In this document: in pieces, positions 1 to 8,886 of the stretch
Numbering within the stretch: position 1 is the first letter of the stretch
Layout: each line of letters begins with the position of its first letter
NCBI GenBank assembly: GCA_947304405.1
Contig: CAMZBB010000013.1
Span: forward strand, 1 to 42,009
From: an uncultured Clostridia bacterium
Lineage (GTDB): Bacteria; Bacillota; Clostridia; Saccharofermentanales; Saccharofermentanaceae
Reading direction: 5' to 3'
DNA: 42,009 nucleotides
The notes under the pieces: generated by a model
What the model was told of the DNA's origin: nothing
What the model saw: only the letters and a program-made list of their open reading frames with translations
Database searches by the model: none
Made by a program: the position numbers and the translations under genes

Positions 1-2
1 AT

Positions 3-1223
3 ATCAGTCTTTTCGAACTGTTTCAGGACAGCTTCAAGGAGCTTGAGAATTCAAACAGGATCTCGGATCTGACCATCAAGAAGATTGAATTGCTGCGCAT
101 GGAGCGTGACAGGCATTTGGCACCCAACGCACAAAAGACCCTTCAGACAAGAGGAAGGGTCGCCCCTGAGAATGACTGCAATATCAGGAGCTGTTATGAG
201 CGCGATCTTGGAAGGATAATGTATTCCCAGGCATTCAGACGCTTAAAGCACAAGACGCAGGTTTTCTTTAACCCCGCCAACGACCATATATGTTCAAGGC
301 TTGAGCATGTACTCTATGTGGATTATATCGCGGCAACCATCGGTCAGGCGCTGGGGCTTAACGTTGATCTCATAAGGGCGATCGCTTTGGGCCATGACGT
401 CGGGCATACGCCTTTCGGACACAGCGGTGAGCGTGTGCTCAACAAGAAGCTCAAAGAGGTCGATCCCAAGCTGTATTTCGAACATGAATCGAACGGACTC
501 CGTGTCCTGGATGTTATGGAAAGGCATAATGACGGTTACGGACTTAATCTTACATTCGAAGTCAGGGACGGGATCATCTGCCACTGCGGTGAGTTTTACG
601 GCGAAAAGAGGCTTGTTCCCTGCAGGGATAAGACCGAGGCGGATCTTTCTTATCTCATTCCGAAAAAAGACCGCAAAGGGCCTGCGACCCTTGAAGGCTG
701 CGTAGTACGCTTTTCGGATAAGATCGCATATGTCGGAAGGGATATCGAGGATGCCCTTCGTACAGGCGTTATCGAGAGTGAGTTTGAACTCCCTGAAGAG
801 AGTATCGAGATGGGCAACTCCAATTCCGCGATAATCAATTATCTTGTTGAGGATATAGTCGAAAACAGCATGGATAAGGATGAGATCGCTATCTCGGACA
901 GAGCGGTAAAGGCACTGGAGAATGCGCTCAAGAACAACGTCGATAAGATCTACAGATCGAACAAGGTAGTTACTTACGAGAAGTACTGCAATGTCATGCT
1001 CGAAGGACTTTTTGATGCATATTATGAAGCTGTAAAGAATATTGACCGTGCCGCAAATTCAAAGACTGATGCCATCAGGAAATTCGCTGATTTTGTTGAT
1101 ACGCATCCCCAGAAGAATGCGCCCGAGAGCGAGATGCCGCCTGCGATATTCGTTACGGACTATATCGCCGGCATGACTGACAGCTATGCTGCGGCTTGCT
1201 TCAACGAGATCTACAAGAACTAA
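3..1223 (+). CDS. dGTPase-like HD-domain deoxynucleotide triphosphohydrolase (5' end outside the window)
   Basis: This family hydrolyses dNTPs to deoxynucleoside plus triphosphate and acts in dNTP pool control. The hallmark block 'FRRLKHKTQVF' is present, followed by R-L-x-H and 'GHDVGHTPFGHSGE', which carry the HD metal ligands. A later 'RFSDKIAYVGRDIEDA' segment supplies the distal Asp. The frame has no stop back to the window edge. The usual family N-terminus appears to align with residues coded from about base 69, upstream of the TTG at 90 and the ATG at 99, and neither of those has a convincing ribosome binding site. I therefore treat the gene as 5'-partial; 90 or 99 are the alternative starts. 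A YfbR-like HD nucleotidase follows 15 bp later, so the pair probably forms a nucleotide-sanitation unit. The family is clear; the exact substrate is not. Confidence 0.85.
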   Translation: MSLFELFQDSFKELENSNRISDLTIKKIELLRMERDRHLAPNAQKTLQTRGRVAPENDCNIRSCYERDLGRIMYSQAFRRLKHKTQVFFNPANDHICSRLEHVLYVDYIAATIGQALGLNVDLIRAIALGHDVGHTPFGHSGERVLNKKLKEVDPKLYFEHESNGLRVLDVMERHNDGYGLNLTFEVRDGIICHCGEFYGEKRLVPCRDKTEADLSYLIPKKDRKGPATLEGCVVRFSDKIAYVGRDIEDALRTGVIESEFELPEESIEMGNSNSAIINYLVEDIVENSMDKDEIAISDRAVKALENALKNNVDKIYRSNKVVTYEKYCNVMLEGLFDAYYEAVKNIDRAANSKTDAIRKFADFVDTHPQKNAPESEMPPAIFVTDYIAGMTDSYAAACFNEIYKN

Positions 1224-1238
1224 AAGAAGGATTTGAAA

Positions 1239-1865
1239 ATGGAAGAATACGGATTTTACGCAATGCTCGACCGCATGCAGTACATCAACAGATGGGCTCT
1301 CATGCGCAACAGCCGCTATGAGAACATCAAGGAGCACAGCTTCGATGTTGCGGTTATCGCACATGCGCTCTGCCTTCTGCATAATAAGTTCAATGAGGGC
1401 AAAGAAGGAGCGATTTTTCCGGATCCTTATAAGGTCATGGCTTATGCGATCTATCACGACTGCACCGAGATCCTGACGGGTGATCTTCCTACTCCCATCA
1501 AATATGACAGCCAGGTCATTACCGATGCTTACAAGGACATCGAAAGAAGGGCTGCGGAGACTTTGACAGACCTCCTGCCTCCGGATAACGGACTTAAGGA
1601 GGAGTATAAAGAACTCCTTGCACCTTCAATGGAAAGCGAAGAGGAAAAGCTCATCCATACTCTGGTCAAAGCCGCGGACAAGATCTCCGCTTACATTAAA
1701 TGCTTAAGGGAGGAGTCTTCCGGCAATAAGGAATTTACCGCCGCAAAAGAATCAATCGGCAAGATAATCGCCAAATACGATCTTGAAGAAGTGAAGTATT
1801 ACATGCAGCGGTTTGTCCCGCCTTACGGATATACCCTTGACAGGCTTACCGGGAAGGAAGACTGA
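1239..1865 (+). CDS. YfbR-like 5'-deoxynucleotidase (HD domain)
   Basis: This is probably a 5'-nucleotidase that removes phosphate from deoxynucleoside monophosphates in the cytoplasm. It has 208 residues, close to the family length. 'ENIKEHSFDVA' supplies H33, and 'YHDCTEILTGDLPTPIKY' supplies the HD pair at about residues 73-74 plus the diagnostic GDLPTPxKY block of YfbR. A later 'KAADKISAY' segment carries the distal Asp. I chose ATG 1239 because AGAAGG at 1225-1230 lies 8 bases upstream, whereas the in-frame TTG at 1233 is only 2 bases from it. It directly follows the dGTPase-like gene and is probably cotranscribed. Family assignment is secure; substrate preference is inferred. Confidence 0.88.
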   Translation: MEEYGFYAMLDRMQYINRWALMRNSRYENIKEHSFDVAVIAHALCLLHNKFNEGKEGAIFPDPYKVMAYAIYHDCTEILTGDLPTPIKYDSQVITDAYKDIERRAAETLTDLLPPDNGLKEEYKELLAPSMESEEEKLIHTLVKAADKISAYIKCLREESSGNKEFTAAKESIGKIIAKYDLEEVKYYMQRFVPPYGYTLDRLTGKED

Positions 1866-1872
1866 AGGGAAG

Positions 1873-4398
1873 ATGCTTAAGAAAAGGCCCGAATATTTTG
1901 CGGTTTTCACGCTGTCGGCAATCGCCGCCATCGGTTCTGTTTGCCTTGTGGCAATAGGGCTCGGTTCCGGTACGCCTTCTTTGTCGGGTAACAAAAGACA
2001 GGAAGCAGCTAATATCGTTTACAGGGCATCGGATCTGATAAACGTCACCAGCGAAGACAAGGTTGCTGCGGAAATGCGCGTGAGATACGGAACTTACTCC
2101 GCAGGCGATTATGTTCTTTCGGTCATGACATCGCCGGATTATCTGGTAAAGAACTCTGATGACGCGCAGTTTGCAAAAGACCTCAGCAATGTCGTTTACG
2201 GCAGCGAAGTCGATTCGGTCATTGAAGGGATCAGGCAGGATCTGGGCACGAAAAACAGGATGACCGTAATAAATGACGTTATCTCAAAAGCTGATCCGAA
2301 ATATAAGGTGACAGGCGATACCGGCAGCGGTGCGGGCAGCGTAATAACGGCGATAGATCTTACAAAGGGCCTTAAGGGCGATGACGAATATACGGTCGGA
2401 ATAAAAGAAATCAGCGGAAGCTTTGATTCCACCGGAGACGAGATAAGGACGGACCTTTTCGTTGACGGAGCGCTTCACAGGGGATATCTCAAATATGACA
2501 AGGACCGGACCGGATCACGGAACTTTGTTCTAGCGTGGGATACTGCCGGCTTTGAACCCGGCGAGCATGACGTCTCTATCCTGCTTAGAAGTTCGGACGG
2601 CAGGGGTGTCAGTTTAGCCGGAGGAAAGATCCGTATTCCCGAAAAGACCAGGATAAAAACATATTCAGTAACTGACGGAGTCATCGGAAAAGATGAGAAG
2701 ACTTCATGGTTCCTTTTGGACATGGAAGATTCCGACTGTTATGTGAATTTCGCAGGCATAAGCGAAAAGGTCAATGTATCGCTTTTCGATCTTTCCGGAA
2801 AACTGATCGGAACCAATCCGAGCACTTCCGCGGGTTATGCCGCTCTCAGGGCAAGGAAGCAGGATACGGATAAAGTGGCGGATGAGACCGGGATCCCCGG
2901 AGTCTCAAACTGCTTCTACATATGCGTAAGAAGAACGGAAGAAGGCGCTTCTGAGGAAAAGAAAGACTTATCGTTCAAGCTGGTCCAGAGCAAAGAAGTT
3001 GCTTACTTTGACGGAAAGTATGTGTCAGTAGCTCCGGGCAAGAGCAGCGACACATATAAACTGACGGATTCCATGGGCAATGAGTATCAGGTGGCAAAAG
3101 CAGACAGCAAGCTATTGCCGTTTAATGCCACCATCTCGCACATGGGCATAAAGGGAACCGATGAGAATGACAAAGGCCTTTATCCGTCTTTTGATGTTAA
3201 CGAGAACACATACGGTTATTATGTTTCCGGTGCGCAGAGAGTCACGTTTGATTGCGAATCCGTTGAAGGCTACGCTGCAGATCTTAAGATAACGGCGGAG
3301 AACGGAGGAAATCAGACGGAGATCAAACCCGGTAAGCCTTTTGATCTTTCTTCGGGAGAAACTGTAATAACAGCTTCCCTCACCTCGTTTGACGGGGAGA
3401 CCAAAGTAAGTTCGGTTTATGTCCTGGCAGGCAATGACAGCGGAACCTTTGTCGAGGAGACTCTGTCGCAGTTCCCGGAGAGCTATTACAGCGGATTATG
3501 GCTGATGCACTGCAAACATCCGAAATATAAGTTCAAGGCTTACGACACGAAGATCTCTTTCGCCGCAGCTCTCAAAGCCGAGACAGTCGGCAACAAGAGT
3601 CTGGTACAAGACAGCGTTTACCCGGAGTATGTAAAGGGAACGAGCCCCATATACGACAAGCCTGACTGGAAAGCGGCCAAGACCGAGGTGGTCAGCTATT
3701 ACATGGACCCGAGGAATTTCTTTACTGATAAGAGGATCTTCATGTTCGAGCTTCTCGGATTTGATTCCTCCATCCATAAGAAGGAAGGCGTGAAGCAGAT
3801 AATCAAAGGCTCTTTCATGGATACGGGTGATTTCGATTATGCCACGGCCATATATGAAGCAGGCCGTCAGGCGGGCGTATCGCCTTACTTCCTTGCAAGC
3901 AGGATCATTCAGGAAATGGGATTCTCCGGCAGCTCCGCTCTGTGCAAAGGCACGGTTGAAGGATATGAGGGTTTTTATAATTTCTACAACATCGGAGCAT
4001 CTTCCTCGATGAAAGAAGGTGGAGCAACGCTTAAGGGCGCGATGTTCGCCAAGTGGGGCAACAAGCCTGAGAAAGAAAACATAACCAAGGATGAAGAAAA
4101 GGTCCTGCTTCCGTGGGATACAAAGGAAAAGGCCATAACCGGAGGCGCGCTTTGGATCGCTTCGGGATATATCGAAAAGGGCCAGAACACCTTGTATTTC
4201 CAGAAATTTGACGTTATGGACGACGGGACCGTCAAATACAATCATCAATATGCGCAGAACATAATGATGGCATACTCCGAAGCGCTTAGGTATTATAACA
4301 GCTATGATGCGATCAAGAAGACGGATTCTGACTTCGTGTTCGTGATACCGGTATATAACAACATGCCGGAAGAGTACGGATTCCTTCCTAAGGGGTAA
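1873..4398 (+). CDS. Secreted or membrane-anchored glucosaminidase-domain peptidoglycan hydrolase
   Basis: This is a probable cell-wall N-acetylglucosaminidase of 841 residues. Residues about 6-30 form an N-terminal hydrophobic segment (signal or anchor). Residues about 45-150 resemble the helical DUF4214 repeat (weak call). The middle is beta-rich, and about residues 430-540 look like a cadherin-like beta-sandwich ('GLYPSFDVNENTY'). The C-terminal 180 residues carry a LytD/LytB-type glucosaminidase domain: 'ASRIIQEMG' with the presumed catalytic Glu near residue 681, then 'GFYNFYNIGA', 'WDTKEKAITGGALWIA' and 'GQNTLYFQKFDV'. ATG 1873 is preferred; its AAGGGA is very close (about 2 bases). A TTG at 1813 would lengthen the N-terminus ahead of the signal and overlap yfbR. 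The next gene starts 3 bp downstream and encodes a partner-like surface protein. Confidence 0.82.
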   Translation: MLKKRPEYFAVFTLSAIAAIGSVCLVAIGLGSGTPSLSGNKRQEAANIVYRASDLINVTSEDKVAAEMRVRYGTYSAGDYVLSVMTSPDYLVKNSDDAQFAKDLSNVVYGSEVDSVIEGIRQDLGTKNRMTVINDVISKADPKYKVTGDTGSGAGSVITAIDLTKGLKGDDEYTVGIKEISGSFDSTGDEIRTDLFVDGALHRGYLKYDKDRTGSRNFVLAWDTAGFEPGEHDVSILLRSSDGRGVSLAGGKIRIPEKTRIKTYSVTDGVIGKDEKTSWFLLDMEDSDCYVNFAGISEKVNVSLFDLSGKLIGTNPSTSAGYAALRARKQDTDKVADETGIPGVSNCFYICVRRTEEGASEEKKDLSFKLVQSKEVAYFDGKYVSVAPGKSSDTYKLTDSMGNEYQVAKADSKLLPFNATISHMGIKGTDENDKGLYPSFDVNENTYGYYVSGAQRVTFDCESVEGYAADLKITAENGGNQTEIKPGKPFDLSSGETVITASLTSFDGETKVSSVYVLAGNDSGTFVEETLSQFPESYYSGLWLMHCKHPKYKFKAYDTKISFAAALKAETVGNKSLVQDSVYPEYVKGTSPIYDKPDWKAAKTEVVSYYMDPRNFFTDKRIFMFELLGFDSSIHKKEGVKQIIKGSFMDTGDFDYATAIYEAGRQAGVSPYFLASRIIQEMGFSGSSALCKGTVEGYEGFYNFYNIGASSSMKEGGATLKGAMFAKWGNKPEKENITKDEEKVLLPWDTKEKAITGGALWIASGYIEKGQNTLYFQKFDVMDDGTVKYNHQYAQNIMMAYSEALRYYNSYDAIKKTDSDFVFVIPVYNNMPEEYGFLPKG

Positions 4399-4401
4399 TG
4401 A

Positions 4402-5883
4402 ATGGGTAACGGTAAGGGACATAAGACTGCGAGAATGATCCGGATGTTTTTCGGACCCGTGGCGGCATTGGTCCTGACGCTGGCCTTATTGCTGCCCTTC
4501 AGGGCGCAGGGAGTATCCGCCGCTTCGAAGATCATCCTTTCTGTCGAGACCGATGCGAAATCGGCGGCACAAGGCAACATTGTTACCGTCAGAGTCGTTG
4601 CCGACAACATGCCGGGAATAACCGAGTTCGGTCCCGTTATCCTGAGTTATGAGGCTGATGAGGCTGAATACATATCCTTCTCGCAGGGTAAGGACATCTC
4701 CGGCAACTTCGTTTTTGTAGAAACACAGGAGAAGGGCAAGATCACGGTTTCCGCTGAGGATCAGAATGTCAGAAAGAGCGAGACAGATCCTGATCTGTAT
4801 GAGGTTGAGCCGTTCCGTTCCGACAACAAAGTTACGCTCTTCATGGTCTCTTTGCGCGTCAAGCCCGAGAGCAGCGGCAACCTCAACATCCGCATTGAGA
4901 ATACGGGCGTTTTCAAGAATGATTCCGGCGAGAAGGCTGATGTCGTCAAGGGAGCTTTCGTGTCTCTTCCCATCAGCGCGACCAATATCTCGAAAGATGC
5001 TACGCTCGCATTTCTTTCGCTGAAGGACGTTTATATCACACCTGATTTCAATCCGAACATAACAGATTATTCCGCCACGGTCGAAAGAGCCGTTACGGAG
5101 GTTCAGGTTACTGCCACTGCAAACAACATGTTTGCTTCGGTCGTCATCGAGAATAATAAGAACCTTCAGGTCGGAATGAACGTAATAATAATAGACATCA
5201 CCGCACAGGACGGCGAGACTAAGATGCGCTATACGGTGCATATCACACGTAAAGAGAGTTACGTTCCGGACAATGCGACGCTGGTTGACGCTGCAGGTAA
5301 GACATATACTTTCCTCGATATTCCGGAAAACATAACTGTTCCGGAAGGATTTGTCCAGACCATGAGGGTCATCAATGGATACAGCGTCCAGACATATGCA
5401 AGAGACGGTGTGGCGAGCGTGCTCTTATATCTTTTCGACGGTACGAATCCTCCGGCATTCTATTTCTACAATCCGACCGGGAAGACCGTTACCGCATACG
5501 ATCCTGACAACACCATAATCAGAACGAGTAAGATCTTAAAGATCTCGGCACTGCCCGAAAACATTCAGGTTCCCGCCGGATTTGTCGCGGCAACGTATGA
5601 CACCGGAAGGATCGTTCTTAAAGGCTATGCAGACAAGAATTCCAACTTCATATGCTTCCTGGTTGATGAGAACGGGATCGGAGACTTCTATATCTACAAT
5701 CCGGAGAACGGTTCGTTCCAATTGTACAGACCTGCGGACAGAAGACCCGAAATTCTCTACAAGTATATGTTTGAAGTTTTTCTTATTATTGCTATTATCG
5801 AAGCGGTGAGTTTGATCATTACCGTTTATATGGTAAGAAAGATCATATCTGACAAGGCCAATCCGAGGCCAAAGAGAGTATGA
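4402..5883 (+). CDS. Membrane-anchored cohesin-like / cadherin-like surface protein
   Basis: This is a 493-residue exported protein, probably a surface adhesin or scaffold. It has an N-terminal signal segment (about residues 12-38), then a cohesin-like beta-sandwich (about 42-195: 'ILSVETDAKSAAQGNIVTV', 'VILSYEADEAEYIS'). A cadherin-like (PF12733-type) domain follows at about 200-285 ('LSLKDVYITPDFNPNITDYS'). Two copies of a module of about 76 residues come next, each beginning PEN-I-x-VP-x-GF and ending FY-x-YNP. A single transmembrane helix (about 455-480) precedes a short basic tail, so the bulk is extracellular. AGGGG at 4391-4395 sits 6 bases before ATG 4402. It starts 3 bp after the glucosaminidase gene. 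I do not know a ligand, and no dockerin is visible in this window. Confidence 0.75.
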   Translation: MGNGKGHKTARMIRMFFGPVAALVLTLALLLPFRAQGVSAASKIILSVETDAKSAAQGNIVTVRVVADNMPGITEFGPVILSYEADEAEYISFSQGKDISGNFVFVETQEKGKITVSAEDQNVRKSETDPDLYEVEPFRSDNKVTLFMVSLRVKPESSGNLNIRIENTGVFKNDSGEKADVVKGAFVSLPISATNISKDATLAFLSLKDVYITPDFNPNITDYSATVERAVTEVQVTATANNMFASVVIENNKNLQVGMNVIIIDITAQDGETKMRYTVHITRKESYVPDNATLVDAAGKTYTFLDIPENITVPEGFVQTMRVINGYSVQTYARDGVASVLLYLFDGTNPPAFYFYNPTGKTVTAYDPDNTIIRTSKILKISALPENIQVPAGFVAATYDTGRIVLKGYADKNSNFICFLVDENGIGDFYIYNPENGSFQLYRPADRRPEILYKYMFEVFLIIAIIEAVSLIITVYMVRKIISDKANPRPKRV

Positions 5884-5896
5884 GGACGAGTAATTG

Positions 5897-6502
5897 ATGA
5901 GATTAAAAACGATAGTTGTCGGTGGAGAGAATCTCACTCCCCAACAGGAAAAACTGCGTAAGGTATTCATGTATGTTGTCAGCGGCGGTATTACTACCGT
6001 AGTCAGTCTGGCCAGTTTCAAACTGTTCAACATGTTCGTTCCCGATATATGGAAAATGAACGCTTTCGGACAGGAAATCTCGCTCAAGCTTGCCATAAAC
6101 AAGGTCGTATGTTGGATACTTGCCGTTCTTGTCGCTTATTTCCTTAACCGCATCACGGTATTCAGATCCAAGGGAAAAATCTTAAATGAACTCATGAAAT
6201 TTGCGGGAGCAAGGATACTGTCTTTCCTTATCTTTGAGGAAGGATTGTTCCTGCTTTCCATATTCATCTGCTCGAAAGTCACGGGACTGCCCAGCGACAC
6301 CGTTGTTACCAGCGTTCTTGGGATCGGAGTGACGTATGCCGATATAATGAACCTGATCAACCTGATCTTTGTCATGATCGCAAATTATGTCTTCAGCAAG
6401 CTTATGGTCTTCCGCAAAGAAGATATGATCGACTATACGAAGCAGGACAAAGAGCCTGAGACCGAAGAAGAACCCGCGGAAGAAGGCGCAGAGAATGCCT
6501 GA
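5897..6502 (+). CDS. GtrA family membrane protein
   Basis: GtrA-family proteins are four-helix membrane proteins, often implicated in moving undecaprenyl-phosphate-linked sugars across the membrane for envelope glycosylation. This one has 201 residues. The conserved start 'FMYVVSGGITTVVSLASF' and the signature 'AYFLNRITVFRSKGK' are visible, and 'ANYVFSKLMVFRKE' near the end is the matching second motif. Four hydrophobic segments lie between residues about 25 and 170, followed by an acidic Glu-rich tail. I chose ATG 5897 over the preceding TTG 5894. The upstream AGGA at 5883-5886 is weak and distant. It overlaps folC by 8 bp. Its function in sugar transfer is inferred from the family only. Confidence 0.85.
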   Translation: MRLKTIVVGGENLTPQQEKLRKVFMYVVSGGITTVVSLASFKLFNMFVPDIWKMNAFGQEISLKLAINKVVCWILAVLVAYFLNRITVFRSKGKILNELMKFAGARILSFLIFEEGLFLLSIFICSKVTGLPSDTVVTSVLGIGVTYADIMNLINLIFVMIANYVFSKLMVFRKEDMIDYTKQDKEPETEEEPAEEGAENA

Positions 6503-7868
6503 AAACGGCATCCCGTCAGTTCTTACCGGCGCTTTGCAGTTTGGGATCAAGCCGGGTCTGGAGCGCATAACCAGACTTCTCGAACTGTTGGGCAATCCCG
6601 AAAAAAGAATCAGTGCAGTCCATATTGCCGGTACTAACGGCAAGGGTTCCGTCTGTGCGTATCTTTCAACAATTCTTGCCTGTGACGGAAAGAAAGTAGG
6701 AGTTTTCACGTCGCCTTATCTTGAAAGGTTTGCGGAAAGGATAAGGATCATAGACGGGAAGGAAGGTGCGGTAAGGCTTTCAGAAGATGACAGCTTTGGC
6801 GAGATACCTTCTTCAAAGCTTGATGAACTGTCTGAAAGGGTCGGGATTGCGCAGAAAAAGATGCTCGCCGAAGGCATGGAGCATCCTACCGAATTTGAAC
6901 TGATAACGGCGATCGGACTTCTTTATTTCGCTGAAGAGAGTGTCGATATAGCTGTTCTTGAGACCGGATTGGGCGGAAGACTCGATTCGACAAACGTGTT
7001 CGATAACCCCGTTGCCACAGGCATCTGCGCCATCGGACTCGATCATTGCGGCGTTCTTGGATCCACAATCTCCGAGATAGCTTCAGAGAAAGCGGGAATA
7101 TTCAAAAAAGGCGCTCCTGCCGTTTGCATTGATCCCGATGAGATGATACTTCCACGGGAAATGAAGGAAGACGTCAGATTGACCCTGATAAAAACTGCGG
7201 AAGAAAAGGGTTCTTCCCTGACTTTCATAAGTACCGGCAGCGCAGCACAGAAAGCCAGGTTCGGTGAAGACGGCAAGATGTATTTCGAGCTTGACGGCAT
7301 ATCGTACTCCACCTGCCTTAACGGAAGACACCAGGTCTCAAATGCCGCTCTTGCGGTGGCGCTTGCCGGGATCTGCGGAGCTTCGCAGGAAGCGATCAAA
7401 GAAGGGATAAGCCTTACGAGATGGAAGTGCCGTTGTGAGATACTGTCTTCTGATCCGCTCGTTATCATTGACGGAGGGCATAATCCACAGGGAGCTGAAA
7501 GCCTTGCCCAAACGCTGAACGACGTTATCGGAGGTACGCTGAAAGGCAGGAAGATAAGGATCGTCTGTGGAATGATGGCTGATAAGGACGTCAAGGGCGT
7601 TTATGAAGCATACAGGAACGGAGGACTTGTTATCGCCGAGGCCGTCACGGTCAGGCCGGATAACCCGAGAAGTCTTGATCCTGCCAATCTTTCAGAAATA
7701 ATAAATGATGTGTATAATAACAAAGTTCAGACCCTGGAGGCATCAAGCCCCGAAGAAGGAGTCCTTTTGGCACTTGAACGTTCAAAGGCCGACAAGATGC
7801 CCCTTCTCATTACCGGATCGCTTTATCTTGCAGGGCAGATCAGAGGATATCTGAAAGGAATCATTTGA
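6495..7868 (+). CDS. folC: Bifunctional folylpolyglutamate / dihydrofolate synthase
   Basis: This is a Mur-ligase-like ATP-dependent enzyme that adds glutamate to folates, and to dihydropteroate in bifunctional forms. It has 457 residues, typical for FolC. The ATP-binding loop 'AGTNGKGS' lies at residues about 45-52, with 'VGVFTSPYLERFAERI' just after it. 'LETGLGGRLDSTNVF' is the conserved Mur/FolC glycine-rich block, and 'IIDGGHNPQGAESL' in the C-terminal domain is diagnostic. AGAAGG at 6481-6486 lies 8 bases before ATG 6495, so the site is inside the end of the GtrA gene. The stop TGA overlaps the next ATG (TGATG), which suggests translational coupling. Confidence 0.93.
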   Translation: MPENGIPSVLTGALQFGIKPGLERITRLLELLGNPEKRISAVHIAGTNGKGSVCAYLSTILACDGKKVGVFTSPYLERFAERIRIIDGKEGAVRLSEDDSFGEIPSSKLDELSERVGIAQKKMLAEGMEHPTEFELITAIGLLYFAEESVDIAVLETGLGGRLDSTNVFDNPVATGICAIGLDHCGVLGSTISEIASEKAGIFKKGAPAVCIDPDEMILPREMKEDVRLTLIKTAEEKGSSLTFISTGSAAQKARFGEDGKMYFELDGISYSTCLNGRHQVSNAALAVALAGICGASQEAIKEGISLTRWKCRCEILSSDPLVIIDGGHNPQGAESLAQTLNDVIGGTLKGRKIRIVCGMMADKDVKGVYEAYRNGGLVIAEAVTVRPDNPRSLDPANLSEIINDVYNNKVQTLEASSPEEGVLLALERSKADKMPLLITGSLYLAGQIRGYLKGII

Positions 7869-8860
7869 TGCACGACTATTTAAGATACATCATGATGATA
7901 CAGCCGATCACCGAGACGAGTCTCATCCTTTTCAACGTGAGCAACGAAGAAAAGGGAAGGATCGTCAGGCAGTACAACCGCGCCCTCGATAATGCAAAGG
8001 GTGAGGGTACTGACGTTGCCCAGATATTCCTCAAGCCTCTTATCGCGCAGTATCAGAAATGGGGCGACCCTGCTTTGATCTTCGGCCTTTGCCTCGCAAG
8101 GGAAGGGCAGTTCAAGAGGGCAGAAGGAAGCCTCACATATGCGATCTCCGGAACACTGGGTTCGGAGCAGCAGTTGTCGATCGCTCAGGAAGCTTTGAGA
8201 TTCGTAAGGGAAGATATCAAGAATCCTCCCGTAGACCTTCCTCCGGCTGACCTTGCAGGCAAGATCAGGAATGCGAAAATGGCTTCCGATGAGACTCCTG
8301 CGGGACGCGTCGGTTTCCAGGCGCCGATCCTGATGAGGGCGCAGAGAGTCAACGAACGTCCGCAGATGGCTACGACCAAGGAACGCCGTGATGTAATGAT
8401 GCGTTCAGGCGGCGTAGGCGATGAACTTCCGGATGATTCTATCAACATAGAGGATGTGGCTTCCCCCGGCGAGAAGATGAGACGTTTCGTTGCAACGTTT
8501 GTGATCCTCGGAGCGATCGCTCTCGTTGCGATCTTCGTTATCTTCGGACTTATTCCTCTTATCGGTTCTGTTAAGGAAGGCGGAGATGCGAAGAACAAGC
8601 TGGATTACCTCACAGGCGAACTCAATAAAGGAAGGGGAGATCCTGAGATATCAGCGGTCATGAGCGCTTACGAAGCGAGATTCTCCATTCCGGCGGAGAC
8701 GGATGAGAACGGCAATCCCGTAACCTATGCGACCACGACACCTTCCACTACTGCGGAGACAACGACCGAGTCCACGACGGCTCTTACCGCGCGCATAGCC
8801 GAAACGGAGACCACCACGGTTCCGGAGACGACGGCGGCTACTACGAAAAAGAAGAAATAA
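7868..8860 (+). CDS. Single-pass membrane protein with TPR-like cytoplasmic part and Thr-rich tail
   Basis: I do not recognise a named family. The 330-residue protein starts with a helical segment (about 10-125) in which 'WGDPALIFGLCLAREGQFKRAEGSLTY' looks like a tetratricopeptide-type repeat. A basic linker follows, then one strong transmembrane helix at about 207-231 ('FVILGAIALVAIFVIFGLI'). The outer part has a short charged helix and ends in about 45 residues dominated by Thr with scattered Glu, finishing in Lys4. The positive-inside rule favours N-in, C-out. ATG 7868 overlaps the folC stop, and AAGGAA at 7855-7860 is 7 bases upstream. The Thr-rich tail resembles linkers in the DUF885 lipoprotein and the 1207-residue protein of this window. 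It may be an envelope scaffold. Confidence 0.6.
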   Translation: MHDYLRYIMMIQPITETSLILFNVSNEEKGRIVRQYNRALDNAKGEGTDVAQIFLKPLIAQYQKWGDPALIFGLCLAREGQFKRAEGSLTYAISGTLGSEQQLSIAQEALRFVREDIKNPPVDLPPADLAGKIRNAKMASDETPAGRVGFQAPILMRAQRVNERPQMATTKERRDVMMRSGGVGDELPDDSINIEDVASPGEKMRRFVATFVILGAIALVAIFVIFGLIPLIGSVKEGGDAKNKLDYLTGELNKGRGDPEISAVMSAYEARFSIPAETDENGNPVTYATTTPSTTAETTTESTTALTARIAETETTTVPETTAATTKKKK

Positions 8861-8886
8861 GGCACCTGAATCGGAGGCAGCTTTTA

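Noticed and set aside
3496..4422. 308-codon open frame on the minus strand
   Set aside because: It lies entirely opposite the glucosaminidase domain, has no family resemblance or ribosome binding site, and reflects codon bias of the real gene.
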